NCBI GenBank assembly: GCA_963695505.1
Contig: CAVOGX010000008.1
Span: 69,592 to 133,591, forward strand
DNA length: 64,000 nt
Source: JACSRF01 sp963695505
Lineage (GTDB): Bacteria > Chloroflexota > Anaerolineae > Promineifilales > Promineifilaceae
Reading direction: 5' to 3'
Every line of letters begins with the position of its first letter. Position 1 is the first letter of the stretch. The translations under genes and the position numbers were made by a program. Of the stretch, positions 44,644 through 52,762 are shown one piece after another. The notes below the pieces were generated by a model. The model saw only the letters and a program-made list of their open reading frames with translations. It did no database searches and was not told where the DNA came from.

Positions 44644-44814
44644 ATGTGTTAATTCTCCCGTTATGAAAACAGTTTACCCAATTATTTTGTATTTGTCAAC
44701 AATAATTTTGGTCATATTTGTATTTTATGCCAAATTATTTGTTTAATAATGCAAAACGACCGTTCCCAACTGCTTTCAAGGAAACGGCCGTTCTTCTGGT
44801 CTAGAAGTTCAATC

Positions 44815-46407
44815 TCAGGCAGTAGCTGTCGATCCGCCCCGGCGATTATCCCCTGCCGCCACCAGGCGTCCAGACGCCGTGCGCGACACCGAGTGCGCCC
44901 CACCGAAATAAATGCTGCGCTTTTCCCAGCGGTTCACCGCATACCCCAACGACGCCAGCTCGTCTGCTGCTGCCGGATCATACCCCGCCTCCATCTGCAA
45001 GACCCCATTTTCCACGTGGACGCGGCGCACGTTCACCGCCTTTTTCAGCGTCATGCGGAAATCCAGCAAATTATTTAGCACCTGCAAAATTGCGCTGCGA
45101 ATGCGTTCGCTGCCGCCGCTGCCCAGCACCAGCCGCGTACGCCCTTTATGCAGCACAATCGTCGGCGTCATCATGGTAGGAATGCGCTGCCCCGCCGGGC
45201 GCCTGTGAAAGCCCGCCGGATGCAGGTCCGCTTCGCCGCAAATATTGTTGGGAATGTACCCTGTACCGGGCACCACATAACCCGCCGATTCCCCCGCGGT
45301 CGTCGTCAGCCCCACCGCGAGCCCGGTTCCATCAATCACGCTAAGGTGGCTGGTATTACCTGGACCAACCGGCTCCGGTGCCGTCGTGGACGGCCGTTTC
45401 CCCAGCAAAGCCGCCCGCACTTCGGCGATATACCTGGCCACGTAGGCATCGGCCAAAAAATGGGCCATCGCTTCCTCTGCCGTTAATGCGTCTTGCCACG
45501 CATCCCAATCCCGCCGCGCCCGGTTTGCGGCCGACATCACTTCAAACAAAAGCTGCAAATGGGCTGCTGAACCATGGGTAAACTGCTGCAAATCAAAGGC
45601 CGCCAGCAGTTTCAGCGCAAAGGCGGTCAGCACGCCGCCCGTGGAGCTGGGCGGCGGCAGCAATATTACGAAATCGCGATAAGGGAGGCGGATGGGTGGC
45701 AGCTGCCACACCCGGTAAGCTGCCAAATCTTCAGACGTCAGCAGGCCACTATGCGCTTCCTGGTCGGCCAGAATTGTTTGAGCTAAACGGCCGTTCCGCG
45801 CCAACGCTTCCCCTTCCCTGGCCAGAGCCTCCAGGGTCTCTGCCAGGCCAGGAATGTGCAGATGCTCGTAAGGCTGAATGATTCGGCCGTTCCGCGCAAA
45901 AATCTCCCGCATCCCTGCCGTATGCGTGTAGAGGGGGGTCAACAAATCGCAGGTATCCGCCTGGAAAGGGTGAATGGCTACCCCTTCCTGAGCCAGTTTG
46001 ATTGCCGGTTCCAGCAGCTTGGCCAGCGGCAGCCGCCCAAAGTCCGCCGCCATCTGGCACAGGCCGGCAATGTTACCGGGCACCGCCACGGATGCCCGCC
46101 CCAGGTGGAAGCTCTGGGTCGTCGCCCCAAAATCAATCATCACCTCGGCAAAATCCATTTGCGCTGGCAATGTTTGCCGCCCCAAACCAGGCATATTGCT
46201 AAAAAAGTCGTACACTACCGAACGGCCCGTGTGCGGATCGTAAATTTGAGCAATACCGCTGCCCCCCAGATGGACGACGCCGGTTTCGGCAACGAAAGAA
46301 GCAAAGGCGGCGGCTACAGCCGCATCTACGGCATTGCCCCCCTGCTGTAAAATAGTGGCCCCCGCAACGGCCGTTTCTGGCCCACCCGCCGCAATCACTC
46401 CAGGCAT
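44815..46407 (-). CDS. ggt: Gamma-glutamyltransferase family protein
   Basis: 530 residues from MPGVIAAGGPETAVAGATIL; the ATG at 46407 has GGAGGATT upstream, and the frame to 46482 is not native. N-terminal nucleophile hydrolase: EGVAIHPFQAD in the large subunit region and the self-cleavage/catalytic Thr in GPGNTSHLSVIDGTGLAVGLTTT. The Ser/Gly oxyanion region is GYIPNNICGEADL, and GGSERIRSAILQVLNN lies near the end. It would cleave gamma-glutamyl bonds (glutathione or gamma-glutamyl peptides). No signal peptide is visible with this start, so it may be cytosolic or a GGT-like acylase. Confidence 0.88.
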   Translation of the reverse strand: MPGVIAAGGPETAVAGATILQQGGNAVDAAVAAAFASFVAETGVVHLGGSGIAQIYDPHTGRSVVYDFFSNMPGLGRQTLPAQMDFAEVMIDFGATTQSFHLGRASVAVPGNIAGLCQMAADFGRLPLAKLLEPAIKLAQEGVAIHPFQADTCDLLTPLYTHTAGMREIFARNGRIIQPYEHLHIPGLAETLEALAREGEALARNGRLAQTILADQEAHSGLLTSEDLAAYRVWQLPPIRLPYRDFVILLPPPSSTGGVLTAFALKLLAAFDLQQFTHGSAAHLQLLFEVMSAANRARRDWDAWQDALTAEEAMAHFLADAYVARYIAEVRAALLGKRPSTTAPEPVGPGNTSHLSVIDGTGLAVGLTTTAGESAGYVVPGTGYIPNNICGEADLHPAGFHRRPAGQRIPTMMTPTIVLHKGRTRLVLGSGGSERIRSAILQVLNNLLDFRMTLKKAVNVRRVHVENGVLQMEAGYDPAAADELASLGYAVNRWEKRSIYFGGAHSVSRTASGRLVAAGDNRRGGSTATA

Positions 46408-46547
46408 AAACCAATCCTCCGGAAAAATGAATGTGAAGGATGACTCTTCATCCCTTCGGTTTAGTGCCGCCAATTCTAGCACAAAGAAAGATGTCCGGTA
46501 TCAGCCTCCGGATACCTCACTTGCGCCTGATTTCATCATTTTCCTAC

Positions 46548-46582
46548 TTGACAATCAATAATAATAACATTATTATTATTGA
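46548..46582 (+). promoter_or_regulatory. Promoter with overlapping palindromic operator
   Basis: A consensus TTGACA (46548-46553), 17-bp spacer and TATTAT (46571-46576) form a sigma70-type promoter. A perfect 13-bp inverted repeat TCAATAATAATAA / TTATTATTATTGA with a 2-bp centre (46555-46582) covers the spacer and -10. A dimeric repressor bound there would block RNA polymerase. The ArsR-like regulator that starts 50 bp downstream is the obvious candidate. Confidence 0.8.
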
Positions 46583-46631
46583 TAATGTTACGAATATTAA
46601 AAACATAGCAATATCTAATAACGAGGTGGGC

Positions 46632-47174
46632 ATGAATTTTCCAAAAGCTGACCTGATCATTCACCCGGTGCGTTTCCGCATTTTGCAAACCCTGGCTGGC
46701 GAGGCATTGACCACGCAAGAAATTGCCGCCCGGCTGACCGATATTCCGGCTTCTTCCCTGTACCGGCATCTGAAGATGCTGCTGGATGGGGACATTATCA
46801 CCGTAGCTGAAACACAGCTCGTGCACGGTATCCAGGAAAAACGGTATCAGCTTGTTGCCACCCCGCACCTGAACCAGGAAGATGTGGCCAATATGACCGT
46901 AGAAGACCATTTACGCTACTTCACCAACTACATTCTGGCGACGCTGCGCGACTTTGCCGAATATTTACAGCAAGCCGCCGACCCGGAGGGGCACGTGAAC
47001 ATGCTGGCAGACCGCACCGGCTACACCGAGAGCATTTTGTTCGCCAACGCTGACGAACTTAACGCCTTTCAACTGAAATTGCAGGAAGCGTTTATGCTGC
47101 TGGCGGAAAATGGCCCTGGCCCAGGGCGGCGCAAACACAAATTTTCCCTCATCACCCACCCCATGCGTAATTAG
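46632..47174 (+). CDS. ArsR-like helix-turn-helix transcriptional regulator
   Basis: 180 residues; the ATG at 46632 has CGAGGTGGG upstream, and the open frame from 46440 is not native. The N-terminal winged helix reads LIIHPVRFRILQTLAGEALTTQEIAARLTDIPASSLYRHLKMLLDGDIITVAETQLVHGIQEKRYQLV. The C-terminal ~90 residues (NYILATLRDFAEYLQQAADPEGHVNMLAD..) are helical and probably dimerise. It is likely autoregulated through the 46555-46582 palindrome and probably controls the PLDc_N/ABC/YhfC genes downstream. Confidence 0.88.
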   Translation: MNFPKADLIIHPVRFRILQTLAGEALTTQEIAARLTDIPASSLYRHLKMLLDGDIITVAETQLVHGIQEKRYQLVATPHLNQEDVANMTVEDHLRYFTNYILATLRDFAEYLQQAADPEGHVNMLADRTGYTESILFANADELNAFQLKLQEAFMLLAENGPGPGRRKHKFSLITHPMRN

Positions 47175-47240
47175 TTGGTTGGTTGGGTAGTTAGATGATA
47201 TGTCAACAAACTTTCCAACAAACAAACCGACAAACAAACT
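47174..47240. repeat. Intergenic simple repeat before the PLDc_N gene
   Basis: TTGGTTGGTTGGGTAGTTAG followed by AACAAACCGACAAACAAACT forms a loose inverted pair of tandem words between the regulator and the PLDc_N gene. It carries the ribosome binding site of the latter at its end. Confidence 0.6.
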
Positions 47241-47255
47241 AACAGGAGACTTTCC

Positions 47256-47453
47256 ATGGACCAATTACGTGAACTTTTACCCTTACTCATTCCACTGGTG
47301 GTTGTGCAGCTTATCCTCATGGCCGCCGCGCTGATTGATTTATCGAAACGGCCGTCTACCCGCGGTCCCAAGTGGGCGTGGGTGCTGGTTATCATTTTCG
47401 TGAACACCATTGGCCCCATCATCTACTTTGTGCTGGGGCGCGAGGAAGCATAA
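47256..47453 (+). CDS. PLDc_N-type small membrane protein
   Basis: 65 residues with two helices (LLIPLVVVQLILMAAALIDL and WAWVLVIIFVNTIGPIIYFVLG) and the family's end motif GPIIYFVLGREEA. It corresponds to the N-terminal domain of cardiolipin-synthase-like proteins without the catalytic HKD part. CAGGAGAC gives a good start. The stop is one base before the ABC ATPase start, so it is co-translated with it, as is common for bacteriocin/antibiotic-type ABC-2 exporters. Confidence 0.9.
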   Translation: MDQLRELLPLLIPLVVVQLILMAAALIDLSKRPSTRGPKWAWVLVIIFVNTIGPIIYFVLGREEA

Positions 47454-47454
47454 C

Positions 47455-48396
47455 ATGAACGCCGATCGCCCCCTGGCCATTCGCTGCGAGAATCTCAGCC
47501 GCACCTATGGCGAGGTCAAAGCCCTGAAACCTTTAAACCTGACCGTACCTGCCGGAGCCATTTTCGGCTTCCTGGGGCGCAACGGTGCGGGCAAAACCAC
47601 CACCATTCGCCTGCTGACAGGGCTGGCCCGGCCCACCAGCGGCCGCGCCTGGATTAACGGCGTGGAGACTACCCGCGCCGACAGTGCCGCCCGGGCTCAG
47701 TTTGGCTATCTACCACAGGATCCCGCTTTTTACAACTGGATGACGCCCCTGGATTACCTGGACTACGTGGGCAGGCTCTTCCAAATGGATGGCACAAAAC
47801 GCCAAAGGCGCGTCGCCGAGATGCTGGCCCTGGTTGACCTGGAAGATGCGGCCAAACGGCAAATTGCGGGTTTTTCCGGGGGCATGGTGCAGCGGTTGGG
47901 CATTGCCCAGGCGCTGCTGCACGAACCGCCGGTACTTTTTTTGGACGAACCAACCAGCGCCTTAGACCCCGCAGGGCGGCATGAGGTATTGGAACTCATC
48001 AGCACCCTGCGTGGGCAGGTGACGGTCTTTCTTTCCAGCCACATTCTGGCCGACGTGGAGCGGGTGTGCGATACCATTGGCATTATCCACAAAGGGGAAC
48101 TGCTGCTGGTGCAAGAGCGGGATGCGCTACTGGCCCAATACGCCACCAACGTTATCTCCCTGGAGGTTGACCGGGATTGCACAGCTCAACTCAATGGCTT
48201 TTTGCCTCTGCTTGCAATACAGTCATGGGTGCTAGGCACGACGCAGGAGGATAACCACCTGCGCATCACGGTGAATGACGTGGCGGCGGCCAAGCAAGCG
48301 CTGCTGCCGCTGTTGGCGGCTCAGGGCGTGGTGCTGAACCGGTATGAGTGGATACGGCCGTCTCTGGAAGACGTGTTCTTACAAATTAGCCAATAA
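47455..48396 (+). CDS. ABC-2-type transporter ATP-binding protein
   Basis: 313 residues from MNADRPLAIRCENLSRTYG. Walker A GFLGRNGAGKTTTIRLLTGL, Q-loop LPQDPAFYNWMT, signature GFSGGMVQRLGIAQALL, Walker B PVLFLDEPTSALDP, and the H-loop FLSSHILADVERV. The C-terminal ~90 residues are the usual ABC-2 export tail. It powers the permease fused in the next gene (16 bp downstream). The substrate is unknown. Frequent association with PLDc_N suggests export of, or immunity to, membrane-active peptides. Confidence 0.95.
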   Translation: MNADRPLAIRCENLSRTYGEVKALKPLNLTVPAGAIFGFLGRNGAGKTTTIRLLTGLARPTSGRAWINGVETTRADSAARAQFGYLPQDPAFYNWMTPLDYLDYVGRLFQMDGTKRQRRVAEMLALVDLEDAAKRQIAGFSGGMVQRLGIAQALLHEPPVLFLDEPTSALDPAGRHEVLELISTLRGQVTVFLSSHILADVERVCDTIGIIHKGELLLVQERDALLAQYATNVISLEVDRDCTAQLNGFLPLLAIQSWVLGTTQEDNHLRITVNDVAAAKQALLPLLAAQGVVLNRYEWIRPSLEDVFLQISQ

Positions 48397-48412
48397 TGGC
48401 ACATTGATAACC

Positions 48413-49975
48413 ATGACAATCTTTCTGTACACAATTGCAATCTCATTTATCATATTGCTGCCGCTGGTAACGGCCGTTTTGTTCCGGCGGCGCTTTGTCA
48501 CGCCCTGGTGGCTGTTTCTGGTAGGGGCGGCCACATTTGCTGGTTCGCAGCTTTACCACCTGCCGCTGAACAACTGGCTCACCGATATAGGTGTAATTGG
48601 CCCCGTAGCCGGCAACGACGACAACTTTTTGCGCACGGCCATCGTGCTCGGGTTTTCTGCCGGGCTGTGCGAAACGACCGCCCGCGCTGCCGGTTACTGG
48701 CTGCTCTTCCGCAAAGGGGCTGCCCTGCGCCGTGAAGATGGCTTGATGGTGGGGCTGGGGCACGGCGGCATTGAGGCTATGGGGTTGATTGCCATTATTA
48801 TGGCCGCCAGCCTCTCCAGCCTCTATGCCCTGCGCGGCACAGACCTGAGCACCCTCAATTTGCCTGCCGAGCAGTTGGCTTACCTGAGCAGCCAACTGCA
48901 AACGCTGGAACAGGTGTCGTGGCAGCCTTTTGCTGCCCTGCTGGAGCGGGTAATGGCCATGTCCCTCCACGTTGTTCTATCCTTGTTGGTGTGGCAGGCA
49001 TTCAAGCAGCGCAATGTGCTTTATGCGCTGGCGGCGCTGCTGTATCACTCCCTGTTTGATTTTACGGCCGTTTACCTGGGTCAAACCCTTGAGCAAGCGG
49101 GCTGGCTTTATGTGGTATTTGCCGCACTGCTGCTGCCGGGGCTGGTATGGCTGTGGCGCATGTGGCCCAAAGATGGGGAACGGCCGTCCACGCAGCCAGT
49201 TAAGGTCGAACTGCGGCTGTTTGGCGCGGCACTGCGTAAAGAGCTTATGCAGCAGTGGCGCACGCGGCGCGTGCTGGTGGTATTGGCCGTGTTCGTTATC
49301 TTTGGCCTCGGTTCTCCCTTGTTGGCCAAGTATACGCCGCAAATGCTGACCATGATTGAAGGCGCAGAGCAGTTCGCCGACCTGATCCCGGTGCCCACCA
49401 CGGCCGACGCTATGACCCAGTACATCAAAAACATCACCCAGTTCGGCTTTATTATCGCCGTGCTGTTGGGCATGGGGGCCGTGGCCGGGGAGAAGGATAA
49501 AGGCCAGGCAGCGCTCATCTTGAGCAAGCCGCTGCCGCGCTGGGCATTCTTGCTCAGCAAGTTTGCGGCTCAGGCGCTGATGTATGCTGCGGCATTTTTC
49601 ATTTCCGCGTTAGGTGCTTATTACTACACATACATTCTTTTTGAGCCTTTTCTGTTTGGGGCGTTTATGGCGGGCAACGGGCTGCTGCTGCTGTGGCTGC
49701 TGACCTTCACGGCCGTTACCCTGCTAGCCAGCACCCTTACCCGCACGATTGGTGCGGGGGCCGGCATCGCTTTGCTGGGGGCGGTAATTTTGCTGCTGGC
49801 CGGCAGCATCCCGCCTATTGCACCCTTTGCGCCGAGCAGTTTGGTGGCATGGGCCAGCCAGTTGGGATTGGAAACGGCCGTTCCGGCACAGGGGGGTTCC
49901 TTGGTGGCCAACACCGTGCTCATCATCATGCTGCTCATTGGCAGCATCGCAGCCTTTGAAACGCAAGAACTTTAA
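48413..49975 (+). CDS. YhfC-family domain fused to ABC-2 permease
   Basis: 520 residues in one uninterrupted frame. The N-terminal ~260 are YhfC-like: about seven helices, with KGAALRREDGLMVGLGHGGIEAMGLIAII carrying the family's HGGIEA motif (a suspected intramembrane protease relative) and ALLYHSLFDFTAVYLG. The C-terminal ~250 begin LFGAALRKELMQQWRTRRVLVVLAVFVIFGLGSPLLAKYTPQML, a typical ABC-2 permease start, with GAVAGEKDKGQAALILSKPLPRWAFLLSKF and four more helices. The ATPase upstream is the partner. The fusion suggests YhfC acts on, or together with, the exported substrate. Confidence 0.87.
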   Translation: MTIFLYTIAISFIILLPLVTAVLFRRRFVTPWWLFLVGAATFAGSQLYHLPLNNWLTDIGVIGPVAGNDDNFLRTAIVLGFSAGLCETTARAAGYWLLFRKGAALRREDGLMVGLGHGGIEAMGLIAIIMAASLSSLYALRGTDLSTLNLPAEQLAYLSSQLQTLEQVSWQPFAALLERVMAMSLHVVLSLLVWQAFKQRNVLYALAALLYHSLFDFTAVYLGQTLEQAGWLYVVFAALLLPGLVWLWRMWPKDGERPSTQPVKVELRLFGAALRKELMQQWRTRRVLVVLAVFVIFGLGSPLLAKYTPQMLTMIEGAEQFADLIPVPTTADAMTQYIKNITQFGFIIAVLLGMGAVAGEKDKGQAALILSKPLPRWAFLLSKFAAQALMYAAAFFISALGAYYYTYILFEPFLFGAFMAGNGLLLLWLLTFTAVTLLASTLTRTIGAGAGIALLGAVILLLAGSIPPIAPFAPSSLVAWASQLGLETAVPAQGGSLVANTVLIIMLLIGSIAAFETQEL

Positions 49976-50077
49976 GCAAAGACAGAGAACAATGGGCAAC
50001 CTTCCGTGCTCATTGTTCATTGTCCTTCCCGGCCATTCGTGATAGAAATGGCAAATCTTGCACCTCAAGGATTTGTC

Positions 50078-51325
50078 ATGAGCCAAACAACCTTCCCCAC
50101 AGAATTGCAGCAATATCTAACCGACAATTTACCCACCTATTTGAACTTGCTCCAGAAAATGGTGGCCATCAACAGCTTCACGGCCAATCCGGACGGCGTG
50201 AACCATTTAGGCCAGTTAACGGCCGAATTCTTTGCCGAACTGGGCTTCACGGCCGAATTCATCCCCTCCATTTACACTGGCTTTGGCCAGCACCTGGTCC
50301 TCACCCGTCCCGGCAAATCTGGCCACAAAATTGGCTGTATCTCTCACCTGGACACCGTTTATCCGCCCGAAGAAGAAGAACAAAACGATTTTCGCTGGCG
50401 CGTTGAAGGCGCGCGTATTTATGGCCCCGGCACCGCCGACATTAAAGGGGGTACCGTAGCCATTTACATGATGCTGGACGCCATCCGCACCTTCCAACCT
50501 ACCATTTACGACGACATTACCTGGGTCTTGCTCATTGACGCTTCCGAGGAAGACCTGGCCGAAGATTTTGGCGCCCTCTGCCGCCGCCGCCTGGAAAGAC
50601 CCAACACCCTGGCAGCCCTCATTTTTGAAGGTGGCTACATGAACGATGCTGAAAAAGAGTTTTGGATTGTGCGCTCGCGGAAGGGCATGGGCGTATTCAA
50701 CGTACAGGTGGAGGGCAAATCGGCCCACGCTGGCAGCGCCCACACCTTTGGCGCCAACGCCATTGTGCAAATGGCTGAAGTTATTCAGCGGTTGGCCGCC
50801 ATGACCGATTACCAGCGACAGGTGACGGTCAACGTGGGAGTTGTCAATGGCGGCACCGTAACCAACCGCGTGCCCCATTCTGCAACAGCCCGCCTGGAGA
50901 TGCGCGCTTTTGACCCAGACGTGTACGAGGAAACTATCGCCCAAATTTTGGCGCTCAGTGGGTTGTCCACGGTGCAAAGCGTGGAAAATGGGTACGGATG
51001 CCAGGTTCAGGTAGAGCTGGAACGGCGCACGCTGCCCTGGCCCATCAACGAAGCCACCAACCGGCTGTTGGCCATCTGGCAGGAAGCGGGGGCGGAGCTG
51101 GGTCTGCGCGTTAAGCCGGAAGACAGGGGCGGCCTGAGCGACGGCAACCATTTCTGGTTTGCCCTGCCCTGCCTGGATGGGCTGGGTATTGCTGGGGGCA
51201 ATGCGCACAGCGCCGAACGCAGCGCGGACGGCAGCAAGGATCAAGAATTTTGCCTGCCGAGTTCGTTGGTCCCCAAAACGCTGCTCAATGTTACGGCCGT
51301 TCTCAAGCTTATCGCCCAATCGTAA
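50078..51325 (+). CDS. M20-family metallopeptidase
   Basis: 415 residues from MSQTTFPTELQQYL (AAGGA upstream). The two-metal site is complete: IGCISHLDTVYPP (His, Asp), PGTADIKGGT (bridging Asp), DASEEDLAEDFG (Glu base and ligand) and GGNAHSAERS (C-terminal His). The dimerisation domain contains VEGKSAHAGSAHTFGANAI. It acts on a peptide or N-acyl amino acid, probably as a carboxypeptidase of the CPG2 type. It is followed by a second, only distantly similar M20 gene. Confidence 0.93.
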   Translation: MSQTTFPTELQQYLTDNLPTYLNLLQKMVAINSFTANPDGVNHLGQLTAEFFAELGFTAEFIPSIYTGFGQHLVLTRPGKSGHKIGCISHLDTVYPPEEEEQNDFRWRVEGARIYGPGTADIKGGTVAIYMMLDAIRTFQPTIYDDITWVLLIDASEEDLAEDFGALCRRRLERPNTLAALIFEGGYMNDAEKEFWIVRSRKGMGVFNVQVEGKSAHAGSAHTFGANAIVQMAEVIQRLAAMTDYQRQVTVNVGVVNGGTVTNRVPHSATARLEMRAFDPDVYEETIAQILALSGLSTVQSVENGYGCQVQVELERRTLPWPINEATNRLLAIWQEAGAELGLRVKPEDRGGLSDGNHFWFALPCLDGLGIAGGNAHSAERSADGSKDQEFCLPSSLVPKTLLNVTAVLKLIAQS

Positions 51326-51397
51326 TGGTTGAGCTTTTCAGCGAATCAGTCAGACAGCCGGTCAGCCATGGCTGCTGAATCGCGAACGGAGATTACG

Positions 51398-52540
51398 ATG
51401 GATTGGGATCGCTTGCTTGCAAATTGTGTAGATTTTACGCAGCGATTGATTCAAACGCCGAGTATGTCCTTTGCGGAAGCAGACATTGCCGCGTTGATTG
51501 CGGCCGAGATGCGAGGGTTGGATTTTGACGAGGTGTGGGGTGACGAAATTGGAAATGTGTACGGCCGTATCCATGGCCATGATCGCAGCCTGCCCGCCCT
51601 GGTGCTAAACACCCACCTTGACCACGTAGACCCCGGCGACCCCAGCCTATGGCCTGTGTCCCCCTATTCTGGAGAAATTATTGACGGCCGTATCGTCGGT
51701 CGGGGCGCAGCCGACATCAAGGGGCCGCTGGCCGTGCAGGTGTACAGCATGGCCGCCCTGCGGCGCATGGGCGTTCGTCCCCGGCGCGACGTGGTGTTCA
51801 CCGGCGTGGTGCAGGAAGAAATCGGCGGTGCGGGAGCCAAATATTGGGTGGAGCATAAGGATTATGACGTGGCCCTAGTGGTTTTAGGCGAACCCTCGGA
51901 TAACAACCTGGCCCTGGGCCATCGCGGCATCATGCAAATGTGGGTGCAGTTTAACGGCCGTTCCGTCCACGCCAGCGTGCCCCACACTGGGAAAAACCCC
52001 AACTACGCCCTGGCTGCTTTCTTACAGAAGCTGGCAGCAGAAAAGGATAGCCTGAAAGCACACCAACTTCTAGGCCCGACCACTGTTGCGCCTACCATTA
52101 TCGAAGTGGATACCCAAAGCAACAACGTCACTCCTGCCTGGGCACGGGTGCTGCTTGATTTCCGCACTGCCAGTGAAAGCCTGACAAGCCTGCAAGCCTT
52201 TGTGCGGCGGCTGGCGGGCGATTGGCCCATCACTCTGGACCTAGCCTGGGAACCAGACACGCCTGAAGCTGATGCCACCATCTACGGCTTCTACACGCCG
52301 CCGGAAAGCGACGTGGTGCAGCAGGCCAAAGCTCTCATTGCCGCCGGCATGGGCCGCGCACCGGCCCTCACCAGCTACCAGTTCGCCACAGACGGCCGTC
52401 ATTTTGTGCCCTACGCCATTCCCATCATTGGCTACGCCCCCGCTGAGGAAAACCAGGCGCACATCGCCGGCGAAAGCATCAGCATTGCCAAAATGGGCGA
52501 AAGCTTACGTGGTCACGTAACGCTTTTGCAAACATTCTAA
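51398..52540 (+). CDS. M20-family metallopeptidase (ArgE/DapE-like)
   Basis: 380 residues from MDWDRLLANCVDF; the ATG at 51398 has CGGAGATT upstream, and another ATG is at 51368. The metal ligands are in LVLNTHLDHVDPG, IVGRGAADIKGPLA, GVVQEEIGGAGAK, LVVLGEPSDNNLALG and ENQAHIAGESIS. The dimerisation lid contains FNGRSVHASVPHTGKNP. It resembles YgeY/DapE-type deacylases more than the preceding gene. It probably hydrolyses an N-acyl or dipeptide substrate and forms an operon with 50078-51325 (73-bp gap). Confidence 0.92.
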   Translation: MDWDRLLANCVDFTQRLIQTPSMSFAEADIAALIAAEMRGLDFDEVWGDEIGNVYGRIHGHDRSLPALVLNTHLDHVDPGDPSLWPVSPYSGEIIDGRIVGRGAADIKGPLAVQVYSMAALRRMGVRPRRDVVFTGVVQEEIGGAGAKYWVEHKDYDVALVVLGEPSDNNLALGHRGIMQMWVQFNGRSVHASVPHTGKNPNYALAAFLQKLAAEKDSLKAHQLLGPTTVAPTIIEVDTQSNNVTPAWARVLLDFRTASESLTSLQAFVRRLAGDWPITLDLAWEPDTPEADATIYGFYTPPESDVVQQAKALIAAGMGRAPALTSYQFATDGRHFVPYAIPIIGYAPAEENQAHIAGESISIAKMGESLRGHVTLLQTF

Positions 52541-52762
52541 GCTGTAGATAAATCAGCTCCTTTGCCCAAAACCCAGCTCCCATTTTTTCATACCCCTTCA
52601 GATTAAAGGGGCATGTAAGTAATAGATTGCTAATTTGACCTCCATGAACTTGCTATAAATTCCCGAATTTTATGCTTTCCTTTGTTCAAAAGGTAGACAA
52701 AAAATAGGCAATCGTGATACCATGAGGCTTGCATCGGTACAAATATGCCAAAGGAAGGTAGT

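Noticed and set aside
48443..48970. Minus-strand open frame opposite the YhfC domain
   Set aside because: Shadow of the real gene: no start signal, and composition driven by the opposite strand.
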